Origin: Mya arenaria
Lineage: Eukaryota > Mollusca > Bivalvia > Myida > Myidae
Direction: 5' to 3'
Assembly: GCF_026914265.1 (NCBI RefSeq)
Contig: NC_069135.1
Location: 1,319,001 to 1,383,000 of the forward strand
DNA: 64,000 nucleotides
The position numbers and the translations under genes are program-made. Of the stretch, positions 49,101-61,931 are shown in pieces (within the stretch, counting starts at the first letter, position 1; every line of letters begins with the position of its first letter). The notes under the pieces are model-generated. The model was given only the letters and a program-made list of their open reading frames with translations, was not told where the DNA came from and made no database searches.

Positions 49101-50915
49101 TTGTTTATGGGGATTTAAAGGCGAGACAGATACATACCCATCCTTGGCTTCGCCTTTAGATTCGGCTGAAATATAAAATAGTTTTAATGATATACCACTT
49201 TGTTGTGTTTCCAAAAAAGAAAGAAAAAAAACATATTTTGTTTACATTGACATGATAATGATAATAAATAATCAGTAATCTACACTTATAATCTTAAAAC
49301 TATAAAGCAAATATTGGACGAAGTGTACTAATTTAATAGTTTATATTACATTTAATTTGACGATGGCATTAGAAAATACCTTGGAAACACATAGATGACA
49401 GTTCCTAAAGAAGCAGAGCATACTTAGCATAAATTATGACCCTGTTAATATAAACACGGATTCATGTTTCAATGGTAGGCATTATTTTCAGTACTTACAT
49501 TGTGTTATAGATATACAGAGAACATTTCGGGGTGAGAGTGGTCTAGTGGTAAAAAAATAAATATTAGCTTATAGGTGTCCTATGAGTACTTTCTCATGGT
49601 CTCTCAAAAAATGACACAGTACTGGTTTCTGCCAAGGAACGGACTCGAGAGTGATTCTATTAGCTGTCAGCTTTCGTCACAATCGAGATCAAATAAATAA
49701 GTATATACTAAAAGCATATAAAATCTGACAAATAACAGTATTTTGTGGATATTTCATTTAGATTTACCGGCCTAAAACAGACTGTCATATGAGAGAACAC
49801 ACACTGCTGTTAAGATAATATGTTTTCTAATTGTTGCCGTATTCATTTCCCTCTTCATTGTTGCTACTGTTCCTCTTTGCTAGGTCGTTTACACGAGATT
49901 GGAGAAACATGACACATCAAAATTACACAACATTGATAATGAGGTCGTTCATAACTTCCTTTTTCGTCTATTGTCTTGTGTATTAGGAATGGTGGAAAAT
50001 AAACATGTACTTAAATATGTTGATGTATAATATCATGTCAAATGCTATGAAATATAGCCAGTATAGAACTTGCCTGTGACGTGAAGTTTAGAGGATTTTA
50101 ATACATGCAGTGAATAAATTAAAAGTAATAAGGACATAAATGGGAATGTTTGTTACAAAAGGTAAAAGGCAATGATCGGACCAAGTCATTGCTCACGTAC
50201 GATGTTAAAATGTTTTCCTATGGCAATAACTCGAAGTGGACATTTAGAAGTCTACATAACGCTGCAATACTTGCTCAATTTGAAACCAGTGCACTAGGAT
50301 TTTCTCATCCTATCATATAATTGTAAACCCAAGCAACTCATTTATTTACTTTTGTCCGAGTTCAAACTTGAAATATAACTGCTCATATTCTATGTCCCAG
50401 TTATCTATTAATTTAAATATATTTACGATACAGTTTATTACGAACATGCATCACTCCTTTTCTGTTTTCTGCACTACACAATGTCTCCTTGTGTGTGTGT
50501 GCGTGCGTGCGTGCGTGCGTGCGTGCGTGTGTGTGTGATAATTATGATAATTATTGTGAATCATGCATCAAACATGTCCACATGACAATTCTGTTACCAC
50601 ATATAAATTCTTTTAAACAGAAGAGAGACTTAGAGAAAGCATTTATGCTTACTTCTCAATTCAGTAAAGATTTCTTTAATTGCTTTTTTGATATTTTATA
50701 CTTTAATTCTTATAAACACTATCATGATTACTTTGTATCTGTCAACTTGCTCAACGTGTGTTGAGAATTTATTTTATTATCAAAATAAAAGGTTAAACCA
50801 ACATACATCAATGCTATAACAATATCAAAATGAAGCATATATGTAAATACAAACCATTTGAAATCGACAAACAGATGCCCACTAGGATGGTGCTGATGCA
50901 CAGTTTGAAACTCAT
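43165..50915 (-). CDS. Paralog B: single-pass receptor-like protein with tyrosine-rich, twin-YFVLEK tail
   Basis: Eight exons: 50915-50855, 49165-49138, 46803-46724, 46370-46315, 46015-45916, 45243-45072, 44815-44749 and 43698-43165, all GT-AG with joining phases, giving 365 residues. The signal peptide is MSFKLCISTILVGICLSISN. The ectodomain has seven cysteines (PKC, TFCEGLC, QNC, MFCQK, KCYVVKC), an NNT glycosylation site and a CPPQDC stalk. The span GVSVGAAVGLLMLGLFLGAM lies at about 133-157, followed by CVCC. The tail begins KASSILDKLKPGR and continues with ten tyrosines, including AYQPL and Y332/Y359 in two YFVLEK motifs at the same positions as in A. By eye the last exon is about three quarters identical to A while the ectodomain keeps little beyond the cysteines. 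It has the same unknown function, and reading frames are intact. Confidence 0.87.
45350..45805. repeat. Two pieces of the GAGCGAGTCCCTTT dispersed repeat, facing each other
   Basis: AAAGGGACTCGCCTTTATTC at about 45357 and ACATGAGCGAGTCCCTTTAA at about 45778 are inverse ends, so this intron holds either one element with inverted ends or two opposed copies. Gene A carries a member in the corresponding intron (23362-23475). Confidence 0.5.
46940..47935 (-). repeat. ~39/40-bp minisatellite in gene B intron 2
   Basis: About 25 units of GTACCATGGAACTTGGCAAG then GAAACGGGATGAAAACAATA. Aligning it with the gene A unit (GTACCATAACATTGACAACG, TAACCGGATGACAGCATC) gives many identical positions, and both arrays lie between exons 2 and 3. 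A diverged remnant of the A type (GTACCATAACTCTTGTCAAC) is at 48795-48875. Open minus-strand frames here are artefacts. Confidence 0.9.
48332..48356. repeat. (GTT)n microsatellite
   Basis: About eight GTT triplets in gene B intron 2. Confidence 0.9.
48780..48880 (-). repeat. Diverged remnant of the 39-bp minisatellite, gene B intron 2
   Basis: It contains CGATAGCATCAGTACCATAA and GACAACATCAAAACC, closer to the gene A unit than to the main gene B array. It parallels the second block in gene A (26755-27045). Confidence 0.55.
50490..50537. repeat. (GT)n/(GTGC)n microsatellite
   Basis: A GT run passing into GCGT repeats and back, in gene B intron 1. Confidence 0.95.
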
Positions 50916-51473
50916 CTCGATAATCAAATTTCTTAACTAGAATAAACACTTAAATCCAAACATTGCCCTGCATTACCATCAAACCAAATACTCTCAAACT
51001 TTATTTGTTCCTGTTTATAAGGAAAGTCATGTATGTTAACCGACCATGTCCGTGCATACAGTGTGACTTCAAGAAATTAGTTTGGGATGAGTTCAACAAG
51101 GCACCATGCTCTAATAGTTTCCGTACACAAATATTACCGGACATAAAACACTTATGACCATGTCAAGTGCCATATAATGTTCATGCGCACTCAGATTTCG
51201 ATTAAATATTTGAATATTTTTAAATGAAAATTGGATTGTATAGTACATGTTCTTAACGAGGAAGCTTTATTAATATTTTATTGTTTCTCAGTGTCAGTTA
51301 GTCTCATTAACTTATGTAGACGTCTCGACGTTGACAATTGAGGGTTACGTTAACAATGACGACGTTACATGTATGATAACCCTGACTCACTCAGTGGTGG
51401 AAGAGTAATGTTTAGTGGTGACTTATAATGGTCACGAAATATTAAATGCATGCATAAGTAACTACTGCAACAG
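50916..51473 (-). promoter_or_regulatory. Upstream region of gene B, conserved with A and the orphan copy
   Basis: It shares CATGCTCTAATAGTTTCCGT, ACCATGTCAAGTGCCATATA, AGACGTCTCGACGTTGACAA, AATGACGACGTTACATG and CTCACTCAGTGGTGGAAGAG with 30985-31402. The GACGT-rich core (GACGTCTCGACGTTGAC) could bind bZIP-type factors, but that is conjecture. Confidence 0.5.
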
Positions 51474-51958
51474 TAAAAAAAACATGCCTAAGCTATTTAA
51501 TGATAGGGAAAATAAAAAGATATGAACTTTAAAAAGACTTTGTGTTTCATTTTTTGTTTATGCCAATGAAAATCGAGGATTTTTCAAATTTTCTGTTCAT
51601 TATTTTTACGTAGATCGAATCTGACGAATTCACCACTTATTACGTTAATATATTTATATTTTAGTCAGTCTTTTTTCCATTAAGAATTTCTTGTTAAACT
51701 TGTATCGCCAAAATTGAACTCTTAAATAAACTCGATGCGACATTTGAAAAATTCAAACTTAACCGTGCATGTAATTTTTAATTATATTTGTAATGTCATA
51801 TGGCCATAACATCAGTGTACATCCCAATGAAAGCCATCCCCAAAAGTGTATGCTTCTTTACGCATGAGAAATAAAGCGTACCAAAGAAATACTATATACA
51901 TAATAAAACCCGTCTCTAAGAAGCAAACTCTGGTGGCATATAATTGCCGTAAGATAAC
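51474..51958. other. Intergenic, nothing recognised
   Basis: A+T-rich sequence without exons. Confidence 0.4.
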
Positions 51959-52965
51959 CTGTATCCTATATAACCAGAGATTCTATATAACCAGAGATTC
52001 TATATAACAGAGATTCTATATAACCAGAGATCCTATATATTCAGAGATCCTATATAACCAGAGATCCTATATTACTAGAGATTCTATATAACCAGATATG
52101 TTATATAACCAGAGATACCACACAATCAGAGATAATATATAAACTGAGATTCCCTATATACGGGATTATACATTATCGTATATACTATATTACCAGAGAT
52201 ACAATATTACCAGAAAATTTAAATTAACCAGAGATTTTGTATAACCAAAGATACCATATAACCAGATATCCTTTATAACCAGAAACCCTTTTAATGAGAT
52301 TTAAAATTACCTTATATTTTATTTAACCAGAGATTTTATATACCCAGAGGTCCTATATAACCGGAGATACTTCATGAAAATAACCAGAGATACTATATAA
52401 CTAGAGAGTGCATAAAGACTGAGATTCTATATTACCAGAGATCTCAAATAACCAAAGATCTTATGTAACCACAAATCCTATATAACTAGGAATCCTATAT
52501 AACCAGAGATTCTATATAACCAGAGATCTCAAATAACCAAAGATCTTATGTAACCACAAATCCTATATAACTAGGAATCCTATATAACCAGAGATTCTAT
52601 ATAACAAGAGATCCCATATAACCAGAGATACTATATAATAAGATATACTATTTAAGCAGAGATCGTACATAACCACATATCGTATATAACTACATATACG
52701 AACTATCGTATATAACCACATATCGTATATAACTACATATACGAACTATCGTATATAACCACATATCGCATATAGCTACATATACGAACTATCGTATATA
52801 ACCACATATCGCATATAACTACATATACGAACTATCGTATATAACCACATATCGCATATAACTACATATACGAACTATCGTATATAACCACATATCGCAT
52901 ATAACTACATATACGAACTATCGTATATAACCACATATCGTATATAACAAGATATCCTAAATAGC
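51959..52965. repeat. Degenerate TATATAACCAGAGAT repeats leading into a 43-bp array
   Basis: From 51959 to about 52660 a unit near 18-20 bp (CCAGAGATTCTATATAA) recurs with many changes. From about 52674 to 52950 there are about six copies of a 43-bp unit (ACCACATATCGCATATAACT, ACATATACGAACTATCG, TATATA). The two share the TATATAACCA core, so the second may derive from the first. Confidence 0.9.
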
Positions 52966-53958
52966 CACTTTTAAGCAACCACTTACTACCATAGAAAACT
53001 ATGAATTCCATAGCAAACATTTACTTCCTTAGCAACCACTTACTTTCTAAGCAACTAATGACCTCCTCAATATCCGTTGACCTTTTTATTGACAACTTAA
53101 TTACTTCCTGTAATTGTCTCATGGTTTTGCAGTGTATTTAAAAGATCACATAGTTGTGACAAAGGAAATAAAATACATTTCAAAACATTTGAATACACTC
53201 ATGCTACAATTGTTTATAATATGAATTAAACACAAATCGATTTTCGAATAAGGCCCCGAACACGTGCGATATTGACCTCACTTAATGTCTGAGTGAAAAA
53301 AGCTCCTTCAATATTTGGCCTTATCAAAACTATTTCTTATACTGATTTTAATAATTTAAAAGATGGTTTCCACACAAATGCCGGTGTGATAAGAAAAATA
53401 GTGATACACTCAAATGCCAAATGGTTATAATGAAGCAACAACAGACCATTTTAGATTTAGTATTTACATCATAGAATCTTCTTCTCTGAATTCGCAAGGC
53501 CAAGTCGCTTGATATTTGGCATGTACGAAGCCTCATGTAGAAGTTACTTACTACCTACATCCATAGCCATCAATGACTTCCTTAGCAACAAACGACTTTC
53601 TTAGCAGCCAAGGAATTATTTATCAACCAACTTACTCACTATCCAACCAATGACTTCCTTAGCAACCACATCTTTCTTAAGCAACCAATGACATCCTTAG
53701 CATCCAATGACTTCCTTAGCAACCATTTATTTCCTTTGCAACCAATGACCTCCTTGACAACCACTGACTTGCTTAGCGACCACTTAATTCTTTAGCAACC
53801 TATGATACAAATATTAGTAATACTTGAATTCAATATAGATGGTTTCCACACAAATGTCAATGTGATGAAAACAATAAGTGATACGTTCAAATGATTATAT
53901 TGATGAAGCAGCAACAGCCTATATGCCTATGCTAGATTTAGTATTTACTTCTGTGCGC
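52966..53958. repeat. CTTCCTTAGCAACC repeats within a ~480-bp duplicated segment
   Basis: AATGACTTCCTTAGCAACCA-type units occur at 52966-53060 and 53560-53800. GATGGTTTCCACACAAATG through TTTAGTATTTAC occurs at 53362-53467 and again at 53840-53952. The whole is a two-step tandem duplication of unique sequence plus short repeats. Confidence 0.75.
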
Positions 53959-54892
53959 TCGGCTTCATTTACATTATCGAATAATCGGTCAAGCACACCG
54001 ACTGATTAATGGGAGTAATCGATAATTATCAGAACATTTTAGGGGGTATATTTTGTGTCCTTTCGATTGTTAGTGTACGTTCTGGTCAATAAAATCGCAC
54101 TTTCAAAATCAACAAGCATTATATAAGCTTTGTGTGAGCTTATTAATGTTAACAAAACTGAATAGGTAATGCATCATGATGACTCAAAGTAATTCCCTGA
54201 CTTTAATCATAAAATGCATTTACATTCTCATCGATAATGACTAGTAGTTTAAAGTGCTAGTATTATGCCATACTTTTGTTAAACAATGGTTTTGTTAATT
54301 GAAACCAGTTTCATAATTTCAGTGTCTGTCTATATACAAATTATTTGTTAGATGTTGTTGTTGTTGAGTTTATAAAGGTCTGCCCGCGCCCTATAATGGC
54401 TTGACCCCGTCACATCCCCAAGTATGACTAAAACAGAATTTTGAAGCCAAAGGGGGAGTTTTACCCCCATCGGTTGATGGGATATTCGCCAAAGGAGTCA
54501 TTTTGCATCCAAAGTGCCGCGAAACCGGCGATGAATGACATCTAGAGTGGTTCCACAGCTGTTAGATGTTTTTCCATCTGTTATTTGAAATATGCAACTG
54601 TGTTTGTAACAGGTTACCAAACGCCAACGAATTAGGATGTTGCTAATAACCAAACAAAGGAAGTGTCAGTCGAAGCCATATTGACTTAAGCTATAGTTTC
54701 TTTCCATCTATTTTAGCACCCTGAGATATGTTTTGATAGATAATTATTTGAAATCAAAAGTAATTACTTTGAACTGAATTGTCAGTCTTTTTGAAGTATT
54801 TTCTGTTTCTTTTGGTTAAATTTATGTTATGCACGACCGGGCCGCACATTATAAGGGAACAGATTTTAAATAGCTTAGGTGTTGTTTTTTTG
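53959..54892. other. Intergenic with a dispersed-repeat fragment
   Basis: CTGCCCGCGCCCTATAATGG at about 54382 is copy 3 of the repeat seen at 7115 and 37117. No exons seen. Confidence 0.45.
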
Positions 54893-55195
54893 CGTCCGCC
54901 CGCTTAGCTCAATCGGTAGAGCGTTGGACTCTGAATTGGACAACCCGGGTTCGATTCCCGGGCGAAACAGGTCACCTCTGTTGTGATTGGTTATGAAATC
55001 CTTTCTACGACCATTCGCACTGTACCACTGCCCCTGGCATGTACAGAAGTTGTCGGTTCCTTGCAGAGGTGAAGGCACCTAGTACTGGTTCTGCCCGGGA
55101 TAGGTGTGTGGGGTTGAACTGTCACTCTGGGACCCTTCAATGTGCTCACGCCGGGACCCGGAGTATAAACTACTAACACCACTAAAGTTTAGGTT
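54893..55195 (+). mobile_element. tRNA-derived SINE (V-SINE/RUDI-like)
   Basis: The head has a pol III A box (TAGCTCAATCGG at 54905-54916) and a B box (GGTTCGATTCC at 54948-54958). The anticodon and acceptor stems do not pair, so it is not a working tRNA. A body of about 230 bp follows, with TGCCCCTGGCATGTACAGAA, CTTGCAGAGGTGAAGGCACC and GGTGTGTGGGGTTGAACTG. A conserved body of this kind is known from molluscan SINEs; the family name is a suggestion. The target-site duplication was not resolved. Confidence 0.75.
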
Positions 55196-55969
55196 TGCTC
55201 GCCGAATTGGTAAATAAGCTAAAAAAACAACAAACTTTAGGATGTGATAGAAAACAAACACTTGGAATTTGTTTGAGCTCGAAGGTAGTTTTACCACAGT
55301 CCAGCACCCGTTAGCGTTGTCGCTGTTTTACAATATAATTGATTCTTTTTTTTGGACTGTGATAATACATCAAGTATTTGTTAAGGAAAGAACAACAAAA
55401 TAAAATCGTGAAAAGAACTTGGTTTCGTGAAACGGATTTTGTTTTGAACTTTTAAAGTTAATTCCCCAATGGAGCCAAGTAACGGTTTATAGTATAAAAA
55501 ACGCACGGCACAATACTAGAAAATAAAACAAAATCTTGAGAAAATATTTGGGAAATAAAATTATCACACGTCAGACAATATCACAGACAAATAATATATT
55601 CTCTAGTCAATTAGACTATATTTCATTTTCTTATTAATTGATACCCCCTCTTTAACTGGGCAAACGATATTTGAGTGAAAACAGCATCAATTCTTAGCTT
55701 TGATACTCGCAAGACGTCGTTGGCTTTTAGCTTTTTTATTTACGGCACATTGTAAACCATTATAATCAAATTCTACAAAGGATTTAATTTCATTGCATGA
55801 TACTCTACAGGGCAAACATATGTTCTACAAGAACCATAACGTTGTGACCAGTTGTTATCAAATTTCATACCGTGATATGAACAAAATGTTTTAGCAATCT
55901 TTATTGATATAAAATAAACGTTGACCTATTGCTTTATAGCATAAGACTTATAGCCGAATGATGACCTCA
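55196..55969. other. Intergenic, nothing recognised
   Basis: A+T-rich sequence up to the start of satellite array 2; no exon seen. Confidence 0.4.
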
Positions 55970-58900
55970 TACCCAGTGTCGCACATATACACATTCCTCG
56001 GGCATGACGGTAACCGAGCACCCTATACCCAGTGTCGCACATATACACATTCCTTGGTCATGGCGGTAACAGAGCTCACTATACGCAGTGTCGCACATAT
56101 ACTTTTTCCTCGGTCATGACGGTAACCGAGCTCCCTATACCTAGTGTCGCACATATACAATTTCCTCGGTCATGACGGAAACCGAGCTCCCTATACATGG
56201 TCGCACATTTACACTTTCCTCGGTCATGACGGCAACCGAGGTCCCTATACCCAGTGTCGCACATGTACACATTCCTCGGTCATGACGGTAACCAAGCTCC
56301 CTATACCCAGTGTCACAAATATACACATTCCTCGGTCATGACGGTAACCGAGCTCCCTATACCCAGTGTCACACATATACACATTCCTCGGTCATGACGG
56401 TAACCGAGCTCCCTATACCCAGTGTCACACATATACACATTCCTCGGTCATGACGGTAACCGAGCTTCCTATACCTAGTGTCGCACATGTACACATTCCT
56501 CGGCCATGGCAGTAACCGAGCTCCCTATACGCAGTGTCGCACATATACCTTTTCCTCGGTCATGACGGTAACCGAGCTCCCTATACCTAGTGTCGCACAT
56601 ATACACTTTCCCCTGTCATGACGGTAACCGAGCTCCCTATACCCAGTGTCGCACATATACACATTCCTCGGTCATGGCGGTAACAGGGCTCCCAATACCC
56701 AGTGTCGCACATGTACACATTCCTCGGTCATGACGGTAACCGAGCTCCCTATACCCAGGGTCGCACATATACACATTCCTCGGCCATGACGGTAACCGAG
56801 CTCCCTATACATGGTCGCACATTTACACTTTCCTCGGTCATGACGGAAACCGAGGTCCCTATAACCAGTGTCGAACATGTACACTTTCATCGGTCATGAT
56901 GGTAACAGAGCTCCCTATACCCACTGTCACACATATACACATTCCTCGGTCATGACGGTAACCGAGCTTCCTATACCCAGTGTCTCACATATACACTTTC
57001 CTCGGTCATGACGGTAACCGAGCTCCCTATACCCAGTGTCGCACATCTACATATACCTTGGTTATGACGGTAACCGAGCTCCCTATACCCAGTGTCGCAC
57101 ATGTACACATTCCTCGGTCATGACGGTAACCGAGCTCCCTATACCCAGTGTCGCACAGATACACATTCCTCTGTCATGACGGTCACCGAGCTCCTTATAC
57201 TCTGTGTCGCACATATACTCATTCCTCGGTTATGACGGTAACCGAGCTCCCTATACCCAGTGTCGCACATTTACACATTCCTCGCTCATGTCTGTAACCG
57301 AGCTCCCTATACCAAGTGTCGCACATATACACATTCCTCGGTCGTGGCGGTAACCGAGCTCCCTATACCCAGTGTCGCACATATACTTTTTCCTCGATCA
57401 TGACGGAAACCGGGCTCCCTATACCCAGTGTCGCACATATACACATTCCTTGGTCATGGCGGTAACAGAGCTCCCTATACCCAGTGTCGCACATATACAT
57501 ATTCCTCGTTCATGTCGGTAACCGAGCTCCCTATACCCAGTGTCGTAAATATACACTTTCCTCGGTCATGACGGAAACCGAGCTCCCTATACATGGTCGC
57601 TCATTTACACGTTCCTCGGTCATCACCGCAACCGAGCTCCCTATACCAAGTGTCGCACATCTACACATTCCTCGGTCATGACGGTAACCGAGCTTCCTAT
57701 ACCCAGTGTCGCACATGTACACATTCCTCGGTCATGACGGTAACCGAGTTCCCTATACGCAGTGTCACACATATACATTCATCGGTTATGACGGTAACCG
57801 AGCTCCATATACCAAGTGTCGCACATATACACATTTCTCGGTCATGGCGGTAACCGAGCTCCCTATACGCAGTGTCGCACATATATACATTCCTCGGTCA
57901 TGGCGGTAACCGAGCTCCCTATTCCCAGTGTCGCACATGTACACTTTCCTCGGTTATGACGGTAACCGAGCTCCCTATACCCAGTGTCGCACATATACAC
58001 ATTCCTCGTTCATGACGGTAACCGAGCACCCTATACCCAGTGTCGCACATATACACATTCCTTGGTCATGGCGGTAATCGAGCTCACTATACGCAGTGTC
58101 GCACATATACTTTTTCCTCGGGCATGACGGTAATCAAGCTCCCTATACCTAGTGTCGCACATATACACTTTCCTCGGTCATGACGGAAACCGAGCTCCCT
58201 AAACATGGTCGCACATTTACACTTTCATCGGTCATGACGGCAACCCAGGTCCCTATACCCAGTGTCGCACATGTACACATTCCTCGGTCATGATGGTAAC
58301 CGAGCTCCCTATACCCAGTGTCACATATATACACATTCCTCGGTCATGTCGGTAACCGAGCTTCCTATACCAAGTGTCGGACATATACACATTCCTCGGT
58401 CATGGCGGTAACCGAGCTCCCTATATATGGTCGCACATTTACACTTTCCTCGGTCATGACGGCAACCGAGCTCCCTATACCCAGTGTCGCACATATACAC
58501 ATTCCTCGGTCATGGCGGTAACAGAGCTCCCTATACCAAGTGTCGCACATATACATATTCCTCGGTCATGTCGGTAACCGAGCTCCCTATACCCGGTGTC
58601 GTAAATATACACTTTCCTCGGTCATGACGGTAACCGAGCTCCCTATACAGTGTCGCACATGTACACTTTCCTCGGTCATGACGGAAACCGAGATCCCTAT
58701 ACATGGTCGCACATTTACACTTTCCTCGGTCATGACGGCAACCGAACTCCCTATACCAAGTGTCGCACATGTACACATTCCTCGGTCATGACGGTAACCG
58801 AGCTTCCTATACCCAGTGTCGCACATGTACACATTCCTCGGTCACGACGGTAACCGAGCTCCCTATACCCAGGGTCGCACATATACACATTCCTCGGCCA

Positions 58901-60236
58901 TGACGGTAACCGAGCTCCCCATGCGCAGTGTCGCACATATACACATTCCTCGGTTATGACGGTAACCGAGCTCCATATACCAAGTGTCGCACATATACAC
59001 ATTTCTCGGTCATGGCGGTAACCGAGCTCCCTATACCCAATGTCGCACATATACACATTCCTCGGTCATGGCGGTAACTGAGTTCCCTATTCCCAGTGTC
59101 GCACATCTACACTTTCCACGGTCATGACGGTAACCGAGCTCCCTATACCCAGTGTCGCACATATACACTTTCCTCGGTCATGACGGTAACCGAGCTCCCT
59201 ATATTCAGTGTCATACATCTACAAATACCTCGGTCATGACGGTAACCGACGTCCCTTTACCCAGTGTCGCACATGTACACATTCCTCGGTCATGACGGTA
59301 ACCGAGCTCCCTATACCCAGGGTCGCACATATTCACATTCCTCGGTCATAACGGTAACCGAGCTCCCCATGCGCAAAGTCGCACTTATACACATTCCTCG
59401 GTTATGACGGTAACCGAGCTCCATATACCAAGTGTCGCACATATACACATTTCTCGGTCATGGCGGCAACCGAGCTCCCTATACCCAGTGTCGCACATAT
59501 ACATATTCCTCGGTCATGGCGGTAACCGAGCTCCCTATTCCCAGTGTCGCACATCTACACTTTCCTCGGTCATGACGGTAACCGAGCTCCCTATACCCAG
59601 TGTAGCACATATACACTTTCCTTGGTCATGACGGTAACCGAGCTCCCTTTATCCAGTTTCGCACATCTACAAATACCTCGGTCATGACGGTAACCGAGGT
59701 CCCTATACCCAGTGTCGCACATTACACATTCCTCGGTCATGACGGCAACCGAGCTCCCTATACCCAGTGTCGCACATATGCACACTCCTCGGTCTTGACG
59801 GTTACCGAGCTCCCTATACCCAGTGTGGTACATATACACACTCCTCGGTCATGACGGTAACAGAGCTCCCTATACCCAATGTAGCACATATACACATTCC
59901 TCGGTCATGACGGTTACCGATTCCCCTTCATCCAGTGTCGAGCATATACAAATTTCTCAGTTGTGGCGGTAACCGAGCTCCCTATACCCAGTGTCGAAAA
60001 AATACACATTTGTCGGTCATGGTGGTAGCCGAGCTCCCTTTAGCCAGTGTCGCACATATACACATTCCTCGGTCATGACGGTAACCGAGCTCTCTATACC
60101 CAGTGTCGCATATATACACATTCCTCGGTTATGGCGGTAACCGAGCTCCATTTACCAAGTGTCGCACATATACACATTCCTCGATCATGGCGGTAACGGA
60201 GCTCCCTAAACCCACTGTAGCACGTATACACATTCC
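55970..60236 (+). repeat. 56-bp satellite array 2, main block
   Basis: About 76 copies of the same 56-bp unit and orientation as array 1. It includes a variant with a small deletion (CTATACATGGTCGCACATTT). A run with the same order of variants is found about 2008 bp apart (around 56101 and 58109; around 56192 and 58199), so about 36 units form a higher-order repeat. Confidence 0.95.
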
Positions 60237-60237
60237 T

Positions 60238-60800
60238 GACTTCATTTTTGAGTTCATTTGCTACAACCATTTGCGGTTTCTTTTCTGGGGACTGTTTACG
60301 GTAAAGAACACCATCAACTAAGGACAGATTTTACCAGATAATATCATAGTGCCTTGCTGCCGGGCTCTTAAACGCAATCTCTTTTTTATTTGGTTGCCGC
60401 GCCTCTAGCATCCCAGTGTAAACCAGTTTAAGATCACTGTCGCGGGATTGCATGTTGGCGATATCTGCAGCTTGGTAATCATCTAACCAATTGCAAACAG
60501 CTGTGGGTTTTGATGGTTCGGTGGATGATGTTGACGGCTTTTCAGCATCGACCGCTCTGACCACCAATACAGCGTCTTGGTCACCAACATCTGGGTGTTC
60601 AACAGTTTGGGCCTTTCCGGAAACGAATGATTTCTGGACATTGATCTCTTCACCTCTGACTGGAAATGGCGGCTCTAAACGCATAATTTCCACCGTCGTT
60701 GGCACTTTGAGCATGGACCGCATTTAAGTGGCTCGTCGGTGTCAACTGCGTCGCACGTGCAGTCGCTGGGAACGGGACATCTTGACAACGCGTCACAATG
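60238..60800 (-). mobile_element. Decayed fragment of a Ty3/gypsy-like LTR retrotransposon (pol)
   Basis: Minus-strand sequence resembles the linker between RNase H and integrase of Ty3/gypsy pol (HCDALSRCPVPSDC-like start, SRDSDLKLVYTGMLEARQP, SLVDGVLYRK). It is a broken fossil fragment only, without LTRs or the rest of pol, and interrupts satellite array 2. It is an old insertion or a captured piece. Confidence 0.7.
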
Positions 60801-60881
60801 ACCTTGAAGATGTAAATAACACTAACAATTTAACTTTAAATCAATGTATTTTGTGTCCAAAGATCTGGGCACAACAATACC

Positions 60882-61395
60882 AAGTGTCGCAATATACACA
60901 TTCCTCGGTCATGGCGGTAACGGAGCTCCCTAAACCCAGTGTAGCACGTATACACATTCTTCGGTTATGGTGGTAACCGAGCTCCCCATACCCACTGCCG
61001 CACATATACACATTCCTCGGTCATGGCGGTAACGGAGCTCCCTTAACCCAGTGTCGCACATACACGCATTCCTCGGTCATGGCGGTAACGGAGCTCCTTA
61101 ACCCAGTGTAGCACGTATACACATTCCTCGTTCTTGACGGTAACCGAGCTCCTTATACCCAGTGTCGCACATATTCACATTCCACGGTCATGACGATAAC
61201 CGAGCTCCCTATACCCAGTGTAGCATATATTCATATTCCTCGGTCATGACGGTAACCAAGCTCCCTATACCCAGTGTCGCACATAAACACACCCCTCGGT
61301 CATGACGGTTACCGAGCTCCCTATACACAGGGTCGCACATAAACACATCCCTCGGTCATGGCGGTAACCGAGCTCCCTATACCCAGTGTCGCAAA
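60882..61395 (+). repeat. 56-bp satellite array 2, right block
   Basis: About nine further 56-bp units, resumed after the retrotransposon fragment, ending about 300 bp from the gene C poly(A) signal. The units next to the fragment on both sides share GGTAACGGAGCTCCCTAAAC and TGTAGCACGTATACAC, so the array was split by the insertion. Confidence 0.9.
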
Positions 61396-61692
61396 TATGC
61401 TCGTTTTTCGATTTAGCCTTCTGTTATGAGTTGAAAGGATTGGTATTAAGTCGGCTGGTTTTGATTGTTACCTTGATGTATTGTTTCATTCCCCAACGGC
61501 ATTTATTGTTGCGCACCCAAGTCTCTTAAGTTTCCTTTACAAGGCAAGGTGGATTGCAAAGATCTCGCATAAATTATAATCATGACGTTAAATTTAACAT
61601 TTAAAATGCAAGTGGATAAAATCAAACAAAACACGTAACATAAAACATGACGGTCAACTCGTATTTTTGAACGAAAAAGAACAAAACTGAAA

Positions 61693-61698
61693 TTTATT
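61693..61698 (-). terminator. Candidate poly(A) signal of gene C (AATAAA)
   Basis: In the block ATTATGTGCAATAAATTTC, 234 bp beyond the stop codon and conserved with genes A and B. Confidence 0.6.
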
Positions 61699-61931
61699 GC
61701 ACATAATTTGACATAAAGAGACAATATGCGTTAGTATATACACTGTATGTCTATTTTAAAAAAAAATAATCGCTATCGTCCTTATAAACATTGTTGTGAA
61801 CTTCTTAAGGATTTTATTTCAACAGATTTATTCAACACGCACTGCATTTCTATAAGAAAAACATTTATTAAAAGAATAATTAAATAATTGTTGCAAGATT
61901 TGACAAATTGAATCATTGTAGTATTCGCGCA

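Noticed and set aside
54898-54968. A tRNA gene with A and B boxes
   Set aside because: The anticodon and acceptor stems do not pair and a SINE body follows directly, so it is a SINE head.
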